A DNA stretch of 64,000 nt from DASPKX01 sp035627835 (lineage in GTDB: Bacteria; Verrucomicrobiota; Verrucomicrobiia; Limisphaerales; SXQI01): assembly GCA_035627835.1 (NCBI GenBank), contig DASPKX010000182.1, positions 1-64,000 of the forward strand, read 5' to 3'. The notes beneath the pieces were generated by a model that saw only the letters and a program-made list of their open reading frames with translations, ran no database searches and had not been told where the DNA came from. Below, piece after piece: positions 33,901-41,883 of this stretch. Every line of letters starts with the position of its first letter. Within the stretch, counting starts at the first letter, position 1. Both the position numbers and the translations under genes were made by a program.

Positions 33901-34347
33901 ATGAGCACGACCTACGTTCCATTAATCAGTTCCGGCACAGCCGGCCCTCTAGGAGTTTTGCACCTGCCTCGCCTCTGGCTTAAGGCTTCCCTCGAAGCTG
34001 CTGGCAAACTAGACCCGAACTATCCTGGCTGCGGCAAGGGTTACGACCAAATGGTGCTCGATGGCCTAGGTTTGGACCGCCAGAAGACGCTGGATTACAT
34101 CAAGAGCAGCCGCCCGACCTACACCCAGTTTGAATCGTGGGTGAAGAGCCAGCCTGGCGTGAAACTGGATAAAGCTTCCGTTGAAAAGCTCAACTCTGCC
34201 ATCCGCGGATACATCCACGCGGACAGCACACGCAAAGAGATTTTCTCCGCCTCAGGCCTCAGCGACGAGAATTGCTCCTACCGCGACGCGATCAACCTGA
34301 ACAACCTCGACGACTGGCAGTCCTTCCATGCCGCTGTTCTGAAATAA
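33901..34347 (+). CDS. DUF5069 family protein
   Basis: A 148-residue soluble protein. The GVLHLPRLWLKASLEAAGKL opening followed by LDGLGL and a series of short helices matches DUF5069, a family common in Planctomycetes and Verrucomicrobia. No catalytic motif is visible and the role is unknown. The start ATG at 33901 lies just after the divergent copper ATPase promoter region. A small lipoprotein gene follows 60 bases later in the same direction and is probably co-transcribed. Confidence 0.8.
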   Translation: MSTTYVPLISSGTAGPLGVLHLPRLWLKASLEAAGKLDPNYPGCGKGYDQMVLDGLGLDRQKTLDYIKSSRPTYTQFESWVKSQPGVKLDKASVEKLNSAIRGYIHADSTRKEIFSASGLSDENCSYRDAINLNNLDDWQSFHAAVLK

Positions 34348-34407
34348 GGCTCCGCCCGATTGACCCGCGCTCCAGACAACCGAATTGTAAAACCAAAAGT
34401 GAAAACC

Positions 34408-34566
34408 ATGAATCTGAAGATCTGCGCGTTCGCGTGCTTGGCCTTCGTTATGCTCGCGACCACTGGCTGCGAAAGCGTAAAGAACTACTCAATTAACTCG
34501 TACCAGGGCCCGCTGCCCATGGACGATTTTCGCTACGTGGAGCGTCCGGCTGGCCGTGCTCTGTAA
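34408..34566 (+). CDS. small putative lipoprotein (52 aa)
   Basis: A 52-residue protein with a lipoprotein-like signal: a hydrophobic stretch (LKICAFACLAFVMLATTG) and Cys21 as the likely lipidated residue. The mature part (ESVKNYSINSYQGPLPMDDF) is only about 30 residues. The lipobox is imperfect (ATTGC). An upstream in-frame ATG at 34360 would put the signal peptide internally, so 34408 is chosen. A textbook terminator follows. Role unknown; short lipoproteins of this kind occur in this phylum. Confidence 0.65.
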   Translation: MNLKICAFACLAFVMLATTGCESVKNYSINSYQGPLPMDDFRYVERPAGRAL

Positions 34567-34591
34567 CAGGAGCTTCCATCCGTTTTGCACA

Positions 34592-34619
34592 GGCTCGCTT
34601 CGGCGGGCCTTTTTTATTT
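34592..34619 (+). terminator. rho-independent terminator with UUCG loop
   Basis: GGCTCGC (34592-34598), loop TTCG, then GCGGGCC (34603-34609) with one T-G wobble, followed by a run of seven Ts, ATTT. It is a classic intrinsic terminator 26 bases after the small lipoprotein stop. Confidence 0.85.
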
Positions 34620-34928
34620 CCTTGGCCGTTGAGCGCGTCCTTTGGCCCCCCTGAACCACTTTGCGGCGGAGGGATTGCGGTGTGGGCATCCTGGCCAGCA
34701 GCACGGCCGACGCTTTCCTTCGTTGAGCTGGTTGATCAGGCGCACGATATGTTCAGCCCGCGTTTCGGCCTTCTTCACGTGCGTCACCCAACATATCCAC
34801 TCATTGCGTGCGAGAGGCGTCAGGTCGTTCCATTTTTCGCGGGCGGCCTCATCTGCCGCTAACGCCTTGCGCATGTCGTCTGGAACTGTGTGAACAACGC
34901 CACCGCCGATTGGCTGTTCCTCTTCCAT
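34614..34928 (-). CDS. YdeI/OmpD-associated (OmdA) family protein
   Basis: A 104-residue protein with the OmdA helical core: VPDDMRKALAADEAAREKWN, then LTPLARNEWICWVTHVKKAE and TRAEHIVRLINQLNEGKRRP. This family is linked to bacteriocin protection or polymyxin resistance in enterobacteria but is widespread and poorly understood. The C-terminal tail has a Cys-rich CCWPGCPH segment. ATG at 34928 is chosen: the same frame runs further upstream to 35174, but that part shows no family resemblance and would overlap the divergent ThuA gene. Confidence 0.78.
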   Translation of the reverse strand: MEEEQPIGGGVVHTVPDDMRKALAADEAAREKWNDLTPLARNEWICWVTHVKKAETRAEHIVRLINQLNEGKRRPCCWPGCPHRNPSAAKWFRGAKGRAQRPRK

Positions 34929-35055
34929 GGACCCAAGGCTAAACCAACACAGATGTTGCTCCAGTGAATTCACCGCTGTGATGCGTGTTCCGTTCGGGCT
35001 CACTGAATTCGCGAATTCGTTGGCGCGTCTGATAGTTTTACGCCAAAAACTTCCT

Positions 35056-38000
35056 ATGCCAGCCCGTCTCTGTTTTCGCGTCACCCGCCGCTTTCTGCAG
35101 CTCGCAGCAGTCATTTTGCCATTGCTCTCCGCCACAGCCGCAGAAGTGAAGCCGCTAAAGGCTCTTCTGATCACGGGTGGCTGCTGCCACGACTACGGCG
35201 CGCAAAAGGATATTCTGAAGAAAGGGCTGGAGGAGCGCGCTCATATCATGGTCGAGCAAATCCACACCGAGGACCGGAGCACCAAGGCCTCCTTCGAAAT
35301 CTACAAGAATCCGGATTGGGCCAAGGGCTATGACATTGTGATCCACGACGAATGCTCGGCGGACGTGAAGGATCAAGTATATGTGCAGAACATACTGAAC
35401 GCCCACAAAACGGTTCCGGCTGTGAACCTGCACTGTGCGATGCACAGCTACCGCACCGGCACAGACGATTGGTTTAAATTTGTCGGAATTCAATCCTCCT
35501 CACACGGACCGCAGGAGCCAATCGCACTCTCTTTCGGAACCAATGATCACCCCATCACCAAGGGAATGCAGAAATGGACCACGATTCGCGAGGAGCTTTA
35601 CAACAACGTGAAAGTCTTCGAGACAGCTACCCCGCTTGTGCGCGGCTCGCAAAAGGTGAAACGGCGGGACGGAACGGAACGGGTGGACGAAGCCGTTGTT
35701 GCCTGGGTCACCGACTTCAACGGAACACGAGTTTTCAGCACAACTCTAGGGCATAACAACCAAACGGTGTCTGATCCGCGTTACCTGGATTTGGTGGCAC
35801 GCGGCACGCTCTGGGCCGCAGGCAAGCTCGATGAAACGCACCTGAAGAAGACTGCCGCCACTGAAAAGGCGGAAGCCGACGCGAAGCACATGGCGGACGT
35901 CAAAGCTCCGGAAGGTTTCGATGCGACAATATTCGCCGGCCCTCCGCTGGCAAATTACCCTGTGTTCGTCGCCGCTGCCCCAGATGGAACTGTGTATGTT
36001 TCTAGTGATGGCAACGGCTCTCTGGGCCGCGACCCCCATCGCGGGCGCATCCTTCGACTTCGCGACATTGATGGTGATGGCAAAGCGGATGAGTCGAAGG
36101 TGTTCGTCAACGATGTGGATTCTCCCCGTGGTTTGGTATGGGACAATGATCGCCTTTATCTTCTCCACCCGCCGCACATCAGCGCATTCATTGATCACAA
36201 CGGGGATGGGGAGTCGGATGAGCAGAAAATTCTCGTTAAGAACATTGCGTTTACCTTCAAGGACCGCCCTGCGGATCACAGTTCCAACGGGCTCGAGCTT
36301 GGGATCGATGGCTGGCTTTACTGCGCGATTGGCGATTTCGGTTTTATGGAGGCGGAGGGAACTGATGGCCGCAAGCTCCAGCTCCGCGCAGGCGGCGTCG
36401 TTCGCGTCCGTCCGGACGGCACAGGCCTGGAACTCTATTCCCGTGGCACCCGCAATATTCTTGAAACCGCCACAAGCCCCGAACTGGACCTGATCTCGCG
36501 CGACAACACCAACGACGGCGGCGGCTGGGACATTCGCCTGCATCACCACACTGCGCTGGCAGAGCATGGCTACCCCTCCCTCTACAAAAATTTCGGGGAC
36601 GAGATCGTTAAACCACTGGCCGATTACGGCGGCGGCTCCGGTTGCGGCGCGGCCTGGATCGATGAGCCAGGCATTCCGGCTGAATGGAACAATGCGCCCT
36701 TCACAGCGGATTGGGGCCGAAACTGGATTTACCAACATCGGCTAACACCCAAGGGCTCCACCTTTGCGGCAGAGCAGAAGGAGTTTCTCGGCATCACGCG
36801 CGCCACCGATCTGGATGTGGACGCGAACAGCCGCATCTACGCCGCAAGCTGGAAGGGCGCGACGTTCAACTGGGCCGGTCCGGATGTCGGTTACATCGTC
36901 CGCTTGTCGCCACGCGGGTGGGCGCCCGCGCCGCTGCCGGAATTCAACACGCTCGCAGCCACACAGTTGGTCGAACAACTGAAATCGCCAAGCGCTCGCC
37001 GGCGCGTGGAAGCCCAGCGCGCACTCGTGCGCAAAGGCGTGGATGAAGCCACAGCGCAACTGTTGGTTGAGTTGGCCAAGAATTCATCAGTCGCGCGCTC
37101 ATCCCGCGTCGCCGCGATATTCACATTGAAGCAAGCGCTTGGCGCTAAGTCGCACCCGCTTATCGCGGGGCTCGCAAGCGACAGCACGATTCAGGAATTT
37201 GCAATTCGGGCGCTGGCGGACAGGCTGGAGGAGAACAAGCAGATCCCCGCCGACGTGGTCCTAAGCGGATTGCGAGCCGAGGATCCGCGCACCCGCTTGC
37301 AAGCTGCCATTGCGCTCGCGCGGATGGGCGAAGCCAAGCATGCCGGTGCTCTTGCCGCCCTGCTGAATGACTCTGACGAGGTTGTCGTTCACACAACCAT
37401 CCAGGCCCTGAAACAACTCAAAGCCAAAGATGCGTGCCTTTCCCTCGTTGATTCGACTGGGGCATCAGAGGCTGAACGGAACGGCGCGTTGCGCGTGTTG
37501 TCCGCGTTGCACGATCGCGCTGTGACCACAGCTCTGCTTGAGCGATTGGAGACTGAGCGAGCACCCGGGCGGAAGCGAGGCTTGATCACGGCGCTCGCTC
37601 GACTGCATTTCAAAGAAGGCGTGTGGAAGGGGGATAGTTGGGGCACACGGCCTGACACCACTGGACCGTACTACCAGCCGGAAACGTGGAGCGAATCGCT
37701 TGCCATTTTGGCCGCCTTGAAGAAGGCGCTCACGGCGGCGCCTGCTTCCGAGGCCACCTTCATCGTGTCCGAGTTCAATCGCCACAAGATCAGCGCCACC
37801 GACGCCATGGACAAAATCATTGACCTTGCCGCTGCGGATCCGAGCGTTCTGCCCGCCCTGGCTGGCCAGCTCTCACGCGCGGATCACGTTCCAGGCAAAG
37901 CGCTCCCGCTGCTTTTGCAAGCCACAAGCGCGGAGCAAACCCCCGACGTGACGCGCGCCCACGCCGTCATCGCCTTGAGCAAAGTGGACAAAGCGGAAGC

Positions 38001-38910
38001 AGTTGAAGGCTCGCTACAGGCTTTGCGCGCGCTGGAGCAGGGTAAGGATGCGGGAGCGGAGCGCGAGCGGCGCATGGCACGGGATAGTTTCCTCAATTCC
38101 GCCGCCCTTGAAAATCAGCGCCAGGTTTTGCTCGATCTCGCCGCCAAGCGCGAAGAGCGGTCGGTGCTCGCCGATGCCGCTCTGCTCCGCTTGTCCGATA
38201 GAAAGTCCGCCTCCGTCGAAGCCAAAGAAGCTGCGCGGATCGCCCTTGAAGAAGGTTGGAAAGACCCTGCGCGCCGGGAACAAATTCTCAAGGCCGTTCG
38301 TCTCCTTGAATTTCGCCCCTATCGGGATAAGGTCGTGAGCGCGCTCGCTGACAGTGACCCGAAGGTGGCCAACGCGGCGCGAGAAGCAGCGCGAGCGCTC
38401 CGCATCGAAGGCGACAACAATGCGAACGAAAGCGCAAAGCTCGAGTCCATGGCTGTAGTGGACGTGATCCGAAGGGCGACACGCATTAAAGGCGATCCAA
38501 AGCTCGGAGAATCTCTCTTTACACAACTCACCTGCAATAATTGCCATACCGTCAGCGCCGAGGAGGCGCAACGCGGCCCCTATTTGGGCAACATTGCGGC
38601 CACCTACAAACGCGCGGAACTTGCCGAAGCGATTCTTGTTCCGAACAAAACGCTGGCCCAGGGATTCGTCGCCAATCGTTTCGTCTTGAAAGACGGCGAG
38701 GAGCACGAAGGCTTTGTCACGCTGGAAGCGGCGGACGCGGTGACGATCCGCAATGTCGCTGCCCAGGAAATCAAAATTCCAGTGAGCAATATCAACCAGC
38801 GCGAGAAACTCGAAAAGTCGCTCATGCCCGAGGGCCTCGCAGCCACGCTCACGCTCCGTGAGTTCGCATCCTTGCTCGATTACCTGGAAGCGCTGAACGC
38901 GAAAAAATGA
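35056..38910 (+). CDS. ThuA-dehydrogenase-HEAT-haem-binding secreted protein
   Basis: A very large exported protein of 1284 residues. It has a signal peptide (about 1-31) and a ThuA-like domain (about 35-265, LLITGGCCHDYGAQKD). A PVC-type membrane-bound dehydrogenase/sorbosone-dehydrogenase-like beta-propeller follows (about 278-620), with calcium-loop-like DIDGDGKADE and DHNGDGESDE. HEAT-like helical repeats fill about 640-1130, and the C-terminus is a haem-binding c-type domain with CNNCH at 1160-1164. This architecture is found in Planctomycetes and Verrucomicrobia and is thought to oxidise sugars or sugar-like compounds at the cell surface and pass electrons to haem. The start of the mature frame is ATG 35056; an upstream ATG at 34927 would overlap the divergent YdeI gene. 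The next gene overlaps it by 4 bases. Confidence 0.92.
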   Translation: MPARLCFRVTRRFLQLAAVILPLLSATAAEVKPLKALLITGGCCHDYGAQKDILKKGLEERAHIMVEQIHTEDRSTKASFEIYKNPDWAKGYDIVIHDECSADVKDQVYVQNILNAHKTVPAVNLHCAMHSYRTGTDDWFKFVGIQSSSHGPQEPIALSFGTNDHPITKGMQKWTTIREELYNNVKVFETATPLVRGSQKVKRRDGTERVDEAVVAWVTDFNGTRVFSTTLGHNNQTVSDPRYLDLVARGTLWAAGKLDETHLKKTAATEKAEADAKHMADVKAPEGFDATIFAGPPLANYPVFVAAAPDGTVYVSSDGNGSLGRDPHRGRILRLRDIDGDGKADESKVFVNDVDSPRGLVWDNDRLYLLHPPHISAFIDHNGDGESDEQKILVKNIAFTFKDRPADHSSNGLELGIDGWLYCAIGDFGFMEAEGTDGRKLQLRAGGVVRVRPDGTGLELYSRGTRNILETATSPELDLISRDNTNDGGGWDIRLHHHTALAEHGYPSLYKNFGDEIVKPLADYGGGSGCGAAWIDEPGIPAEWNNAPFTADWGRNWIYQHRLTPKGSTFAAEQKEFLGITRATDLDVDANSRIYAASWKGATFNWAGPDVGYIVRLSPRGWAPAPLPEFNTLAATQLVEQLKSPSARRRVEAQRALVRKGVDEATAQLLVELAKNSSVARSSRVAAIFTLKQALGAKSHPLIAGLASDSTIQEFAIRALADRLEENKQIPADVVLSGLRAEDPRTRLQAAIALARMGEAKHAGALAALLNDSDEVVVHTTIQALKQLKAKDACLSLVDSTGASEAERNGALRVLSALHDRAVTTALLERLETERAPGRKRGLITALARLHFKEGVWKGDSWGTRPDTTGPYYQPETWSESLAILAALKKALTAAPASEATFIVSEFNRHKISATDAMDKIIDLAAADPSVLPALAGQLSRADHVPGKALPLLLQATSAEQTPDVTRAHAVIALSKVDKAEAVEGSLQALRALEQGKDAGAERERRMARDSFLNSAALENQRQVLLDLAAKREERSVLADAALLRLSDRKSASVEAKEAARIALEEGWKDPARREQILKAVRLLEFRPYRDKVVSALADSDPKVANAAREAARALRIEGDNNANESAKLESMAVVDVIRRATRIKGDPKLGESLFTQLTCNNCHTVSAEEAQRGPYLGNIAATYKRAELAEAILVPNKTLAQGFVANRFVLKDGEEHEGFVTLEAADAVTIRNVAAQEIKIPVSNINQREKLEKSLMPEGLAATLTLREFASLLDYLEALNAKK

Positions 38911-39275
38911 CTGAACCAATAGACTCCGCTCATTCCTCTGGCTCGCCGATAGCCCCCACCCCGGAGCCTCCGTACTACGCAGTGATCTTCACTTCCACTC
39001 GTTCGGACGGAGACCGTGGTTATGGTCAGATGGCTTCGCGCATGGTCCAGTTGGCCCGTGAGCAACCAGGCTTCCTTGGGGTTGAAAGCGCGCGCGGTTC
39101 CGACGGCCTCGGCATCACGGTGTCCTATTGGCAGAGCGAAGAAGCAATCGCCCGCTGGAAAGCCCATGTCGATCACGCTCAGGCACAAGCGCTGGGGAAA
39201 CGAACCTGGTACACCGAGTATCACGTTCGAGTGGCAAAGGTGGAGCGAGCTTACGGCCACTCCCCCGGCGTCTAA
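38907..39275 (+). CDS. antibiotic biosynthesis monooxygenase (ABM) domain protein
   Basis: A 122-residue protein with a ferredoxin-like ABM fold: FTSTRSDGDRGYGQMASRM, QPGFLGVESARGSDGLGITV, YWQSEEAIARWKAH and a final YTEYHVRVAKV strand. The family includes small dimeric monooxygenases and haem-degrading enzymes; activity cannot be inferred. The first 22 residues are a proline-rich linker. Its start overlaps the end of the ThuA/haem gene by ATGA, so it is probably translated from the same message. Confidence 0.82.
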   Translation: MTEPIDSAHSSGSPIAPTPEPPYYAVIFTSTRSDGDRGYGQMASRMVQLAREQPGFLGVESARGSDGLGITVSYWQSEEAIARWKAHVDHAQAQALGKRTWYTEYHVRVAKVERAYGHSPGV

Positions 39276-39287
39276 GCCACGGAACCC

Positions 39288-39530
39288 CTAATCCGAAGCG
39301 ATCTTCGTGCGCCGCAGCCGCACACAGGAAAACCGCCGCTCCCGCTGCAGTTTCTCCGGCTTTATCACCACCTCACCATCCTCAACTTCCTGCAGCCGCA
39401 GAAACTCAAGAGCTTCCTCCGGCGTCTCAAAGAGACGCGCATCCTCGAACTCACGGGTCCACTCTTTTGCCGAGGCGAGGAAACGCCCGGAAACGGAATG
39501 ACGAATAAAAATGCGCGCTTCACGAAACAT
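39288..39530 (-). CDS. small hypothetical protein, EWT-type family
   Basis: An 80-residue protein. Layout: IFIRHSVSGRFLASAKEWT, then EDARLFETPEEALEFLRL, then a VEDGEVVIKPEK strand region and a basic tail. It resembles the protein at 31172-31450 in the EWT, DA-F and AL-F positions and in the ED-V ending. The length and alternating hydrophobic pattern suggest one small alpha/beta domain. It lies in a 12-base to 22-base gap between convergent and same-strand genes, so it may share a message with the alkaline phosphatase gene upstream on the same strand. Function unknown. Confidence 0.6.
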   Translation of the reverse strand: MFREARIFIRHSVSGRFLASAKEWTREFEDARLFETPEEALEFLRLQEVEDGEVVIKPEKLQRERRFSCVRLRRTKIASD

Positions 39531-39552
39531 CGCTTGCAGGCAGCGTAACTCA

Positions 39553-41043
39553 TCACGTCAAAGCTTCCCAATACTCTTCAACTCGCTCGCGGCCACCGCC
39601 AGCTTCCGCAACACGCACCAGAGCCTCAGCGGGGTTGCGGAACTTGATGCCTGCGTAATCCGTGTAGCGCTCGAAAATATGCGGGCCTTCGATGATGCCT
39701 TGGAAATCTTCGGAGGACGGCCCCATCGAAATCACAGGGACAAGGTCCGAGGTGTGTGATCCACTCGTGAAGCTAACCCCAGTGTAATTGGCCAGCACTT
39801 GCGAAAGCGCAGCGGTGTCGGATTTGTACGACTCGTAAAGCGGGGTTCCTTTCTCGTCGATATAGGGCTGAAGCAGTTCCATTCGCTTTGTTGAAGCCTC
39901 GTAACCGGTGGCCTCTTTTAAACGCGCTGCCATCTCCTGGGGCGTTTTCCCTTTCTTCACCTCTTTTACCAACTCGCCGATCGACATCTTGATCTTGGTC
40001 GTGTTGGTGAACAGACGGGGGCTGTCGCGGTACTCAGAGCCCATCCCGTTCAGGCCAGGGTTGCCTGTGCCATGATCAGTGGTGATGACTATAAGCGTTT
40101 CCGGGTGCTCACGTTGAAAGCTGAGGCAGACGTCCAGAGCCTCGTCGAAGCTGATCATCTCATGGGCCGCTCCTGCGGCGTCCATAGCATGGCAGCAATG
40201 ATCCACCCGGCCACCTTCAACCTGCAGAATGAAGTTCTCATGGCGGGCCAATTGATTCAGCGCAGCGCGGGTCATCTCCGCCAGGTTCGGAGTTTCAGTC
40301 ACTTTGAGCCGGCCACCTTTTACGTCGATGACGTACGGTATATGGCTTTCGGAGAATATGCCGATGGCGCGCTCCTGCTCGCCCATCACGCGCAGCTCCG
40401 CAGGGGTCTGGGCGACGGCGTAACCCGCCGCCTTGAACTCCGCAAAAAGATCGCGTTTATCCTTCCGCGACGACGCTTTGAAAAATTTATGCCCCCCGCC
40501 CATCAAAACATCGACTCTCCGCTCCAGGTATTGGGCAGCGATCTCATCGGCAAAATCGCGGCTCGCTGTGCAGGCAGCGAACCCGGCGGGCGTGGCGTGA
40601 GTAATCTCGGTTGTGGTCACCAGCCCACGCTTCCATCCGGCATCCTGCATCAGCTCATACAGCGTCACCAACTTCTGCCCTTCGCTGTTCTGATTCACCT
40701 TGCCGTTTGGAATCCGTACGCCCGAACCCCAGACCGAAGACGCAGCGGAAGAATCAGTGACGATTGAGTCTTGCGACCGCATATCCATAAACCCCTGGTG
40801 CGCGCCTGGCATGCGGGTGAGCTTCACGAGGCTCAGCGCGCGGCCGCGTGTGTATTCAGAAAAGTGGTTGCCGCATGAAAGCGTTCCCGAACTCATTCCG
40901 TCCGCGACCATGTGAATGATCTTTTTAGGGCCTTTTCTCCCGCCACGCGACTGAGGCGATGTGGTTGGCCGGAGATTCGCGCATCCGGCGGCCACCAAAG
41001 GCGCCGCGCTGGCGAGCTGTAAAAATTTGCGTCTGCTGTTCAT
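39553..41043 (-). CDS. Tat-exported alkaline phosphatase (PhoA family)
   Basis: A 496-residue enzyme that releases phosphate from organic esters outside the cytoplasm. The N-terminus carries RRKFLQ (residues 4-9) and a Cys at 21 after LVAAG, so it may be a Tat-exported lipoprotein. Metal and catalytic residues are in place: Asp49 (HMVADGMS), the Asp97-Ser98 pair (VTDSSAASSVW) with Ser98 as nucleophile, EGGRVDHCCH, TTDHGTGN and SGSHTSD. The active-site set matches the PhoA group of alkaline phosphatases. No Pho-box or regulator is seen nearby. Confidence 0.92.
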   Translation of the reverse strand: MNSRRKFLQLASAAPLVAAGCANLRPTTSPQSRGGRKGPKKIIHMVADGMSSGTLSCGNHFSEYTRGRALSLVKLTRMPGAHQGFMDMRSQDSIVTDSSAASSVWGSGVRIPNGKVNQNSEGQKLVTLYELMQDAGWKRGLVTTTEITHATPAGFAACTASRDFADEIAAQYLERRVDVLMGGGHKFFKASSRKDKRDLFAEFKAAGYAVAQTPAELRVMGEQERAIGIFSESHIPYVIDVKGGRLKVTETPNLAEMTRAALNQLARHENFILQVEGGRVDHCCHAMDAAGAAHEMISFDEALDVCLSFQREHPETLIVITTDHGTGNPGLNGMGSEYRDSPRLFTNTTKIKMSIGELVKEVKKGKTPQEMAARLKEATGYEASTKRMELLQPYIDEKGTPLYESYKSDTAALSQVLANYTGVSFTSGSHTSDLVPVISMGPSSEDFQGIIEGPHIFERYTDYAGIKFRNPAEALVRVAEAGGGRERVEEYWEALT

Positions 41044-41156
41044 GCTGAAATTGGAATATAGGTCACTGATCGCGAAAGGTTCCCGGGATTTATGTGGATG
41101 CCCGCGCCAAGCGCAAGCTGTCCAATTGGTATATCACACGATTGTCACACGGCGGC

Positions 41157-41582
41157 TTATGGCCACGGCCTCAACGACCGCCAAGGCTCCTCCGCGCTGA
41201 CATCCACTGTGTCCGGTTGCGCGCTTTTCGCTGGCGTGAGAATCGCCAGAAATTCCAAGGTTTCCTCACCAATGTTGTAAGTCGCGTGGACCATTCCCGC
41301 TGGGATGTAAATGGAATCGCCAGGCCCAAGAATCCTCTTCTCTTTTTCGAGCCATTCTTCCCCGCGGCCTTTCAAGATGAAGATGATCTCCTCCATATGC
41401 GGGTGGTGATGAAATTGATGCGCTTGCCCGGGCGGAAAGTGGGCGCGCACGAATAACAGGTTGGTGTCCTGCACCAGGCCTGGCTTCAGATGCCAATAGC
41501 GCACGTGGTTGGGCAACTGCTCGATTTCCTCCTGCCCTAACGTCACGAAACGTCCAGCAGGCGCATTGTTTCCCAGGGTCAT
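41157..41582 (-). CDS. cupin domain protein
   Basis: A 141-residue single-domain cupin. The HFPPGQAHQFHHHPHMEEII segment has the metal-ligand histidines and Glu of cupin motif 1, and PGDSIYIPAGMVHATYN is motif 2 with its His. The enzyme or binding role is not known. ATG at 41582 is chosen. The frame continues upstream to 41708, but that part lies in a repeat-like intergenic element and is probably not coding. Confidence 0.8.
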   Translation of the reverse strand: MTLGNNAPAGRFVTLGQEEIEQLPNHVRYWHLKPGLVQDTNLLFVRAHFPPGQAHQFHHHPHMEEIIFILKGRGEEWLEKEKRILGPGDSIYIPAGMVHATYNIGEETLEFLAILTPAKSAQPDTVDVSAEEPWRSLRPWP

Positions 41583-41664
41583 GCTTTTCAACGTAATCGC
41601 ATCATGCGCGTGAAGAAAAGGAGAGAATGATGGTTTGTGCGGAGTTGCGCTCGGGGAACGTCCC

Positions 41665-41696
41665 CCATCCGGTTTCATCCCGACTGCTGATTCCGG
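41665..41696 (+). repeat. dispersed repeat core, copy 1
   Basis: These 32 bases match 63613-63644 at 25 of 32 positions by ungapped comparison, and the first 19 (CCATCCGGTTTCATCCCGA) match at 17 of 19. Both copies are in the same orientation in the window and lie between genes. Each is near a CTGTCA...GGGAT segment that can pair with the ATCCC of the core. Confidence 0.65.
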
Positions 41697-41754
41697 CAGC
41701 AACGGCATTTGCTACAACAGACGCTGTCAGGGATTGGATAAAAAGTGGGACAAG

Positions 41755-41789
41755 GCGGAGCCGGGTGGGATGGCTCCGCTTTTGTTTTA
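41755..41789 (+). terminator. rho-independent terminator in front of DUF748 gene
   Basis: GCGGAGCC (41755-41762) pairs perfectly with GGCTCCGC (41772-41779), 9-base loop, followed by TTTTGTTTTAT. It faces the plus strand, 95 bases before the DUF748 start, and no plus-strand gene lies just upstream. This is why a short RNA is suspected. Confidence 0.75.
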
Positions 41790-41883
41790 TGAAGGCATCC
41801 GACCTGCTCTCAGGTTTTGCGCGACCGGCGTTTCAGTGCGGCAGGGCATCGAGCCTGCGTTAACTTATTCCCGGGGACTTTTT

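Larger units (their letters stand above)
41651..41789 (+). ncRNA. candidate structured RNA with intrinsic terminator
   Basis: On the plus strand nested helices can be drawn: GTCCC (41660-41664) with GGGAC (41747-41751), ATCC (41667-41670) with GGAT (41736-41739), and ATCCC (41677-41681) with GGGAT (41730-41734). They enclose two hairpins, TGCTG/CAGCA (41685-41701) and ACAG/CTGT (41717-41727). An alternative 5' hairpin GGGG-AACGT-CCCC (41653-41665) would compete with the outer helix. A perfect 8-bp terminator stem follows (41755-41779) with TTTTGTTTT. No plus-strand gene ends here, so a free-standing small RNA or a regulatory leader of the DUF748 gene are both possible. It also contains a dispersed repeat core shared with 63613-63644, so a mobile repeat is a third option. 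Confidence 0.4.
41583..41883. other. intergenic region with structured element and terminator
   Basis: About 300 bases between the leftward cupin gene and the rightward DUF748 gene. Most of it is occupied by the structured element at 41651-41789, which is listed separately. The remaining 94 bases before the DUF748 start hold CCCGGGGACTTTTT just before the ATG, which contains a plausible GGGGA ribosome site. Confidence 0.5.

Noticed and set aside
34927..35055. N-terminal extension of the ThuA protein to ATG 34927
   Set aside because: It would overlap the divergent YdeI gene and push the signal peptide inside the protein.
41583..41708. N-terminal extension of the cupin protein (MKPDGGRSP-like stretch)
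   Set aside because: This stretch coincides with the dispersed repeat core. Copy 2 read on the same strand gives a similar GMNPDG string in a non-coding place, so it reflects the repeat, not a protein.
41651..41789. A known riboswitch class (cobalamin, SAM, TPP, FMN, c-di-GMP)
   Set aside because: I compared the conserved core strings I know for these classes and found none.
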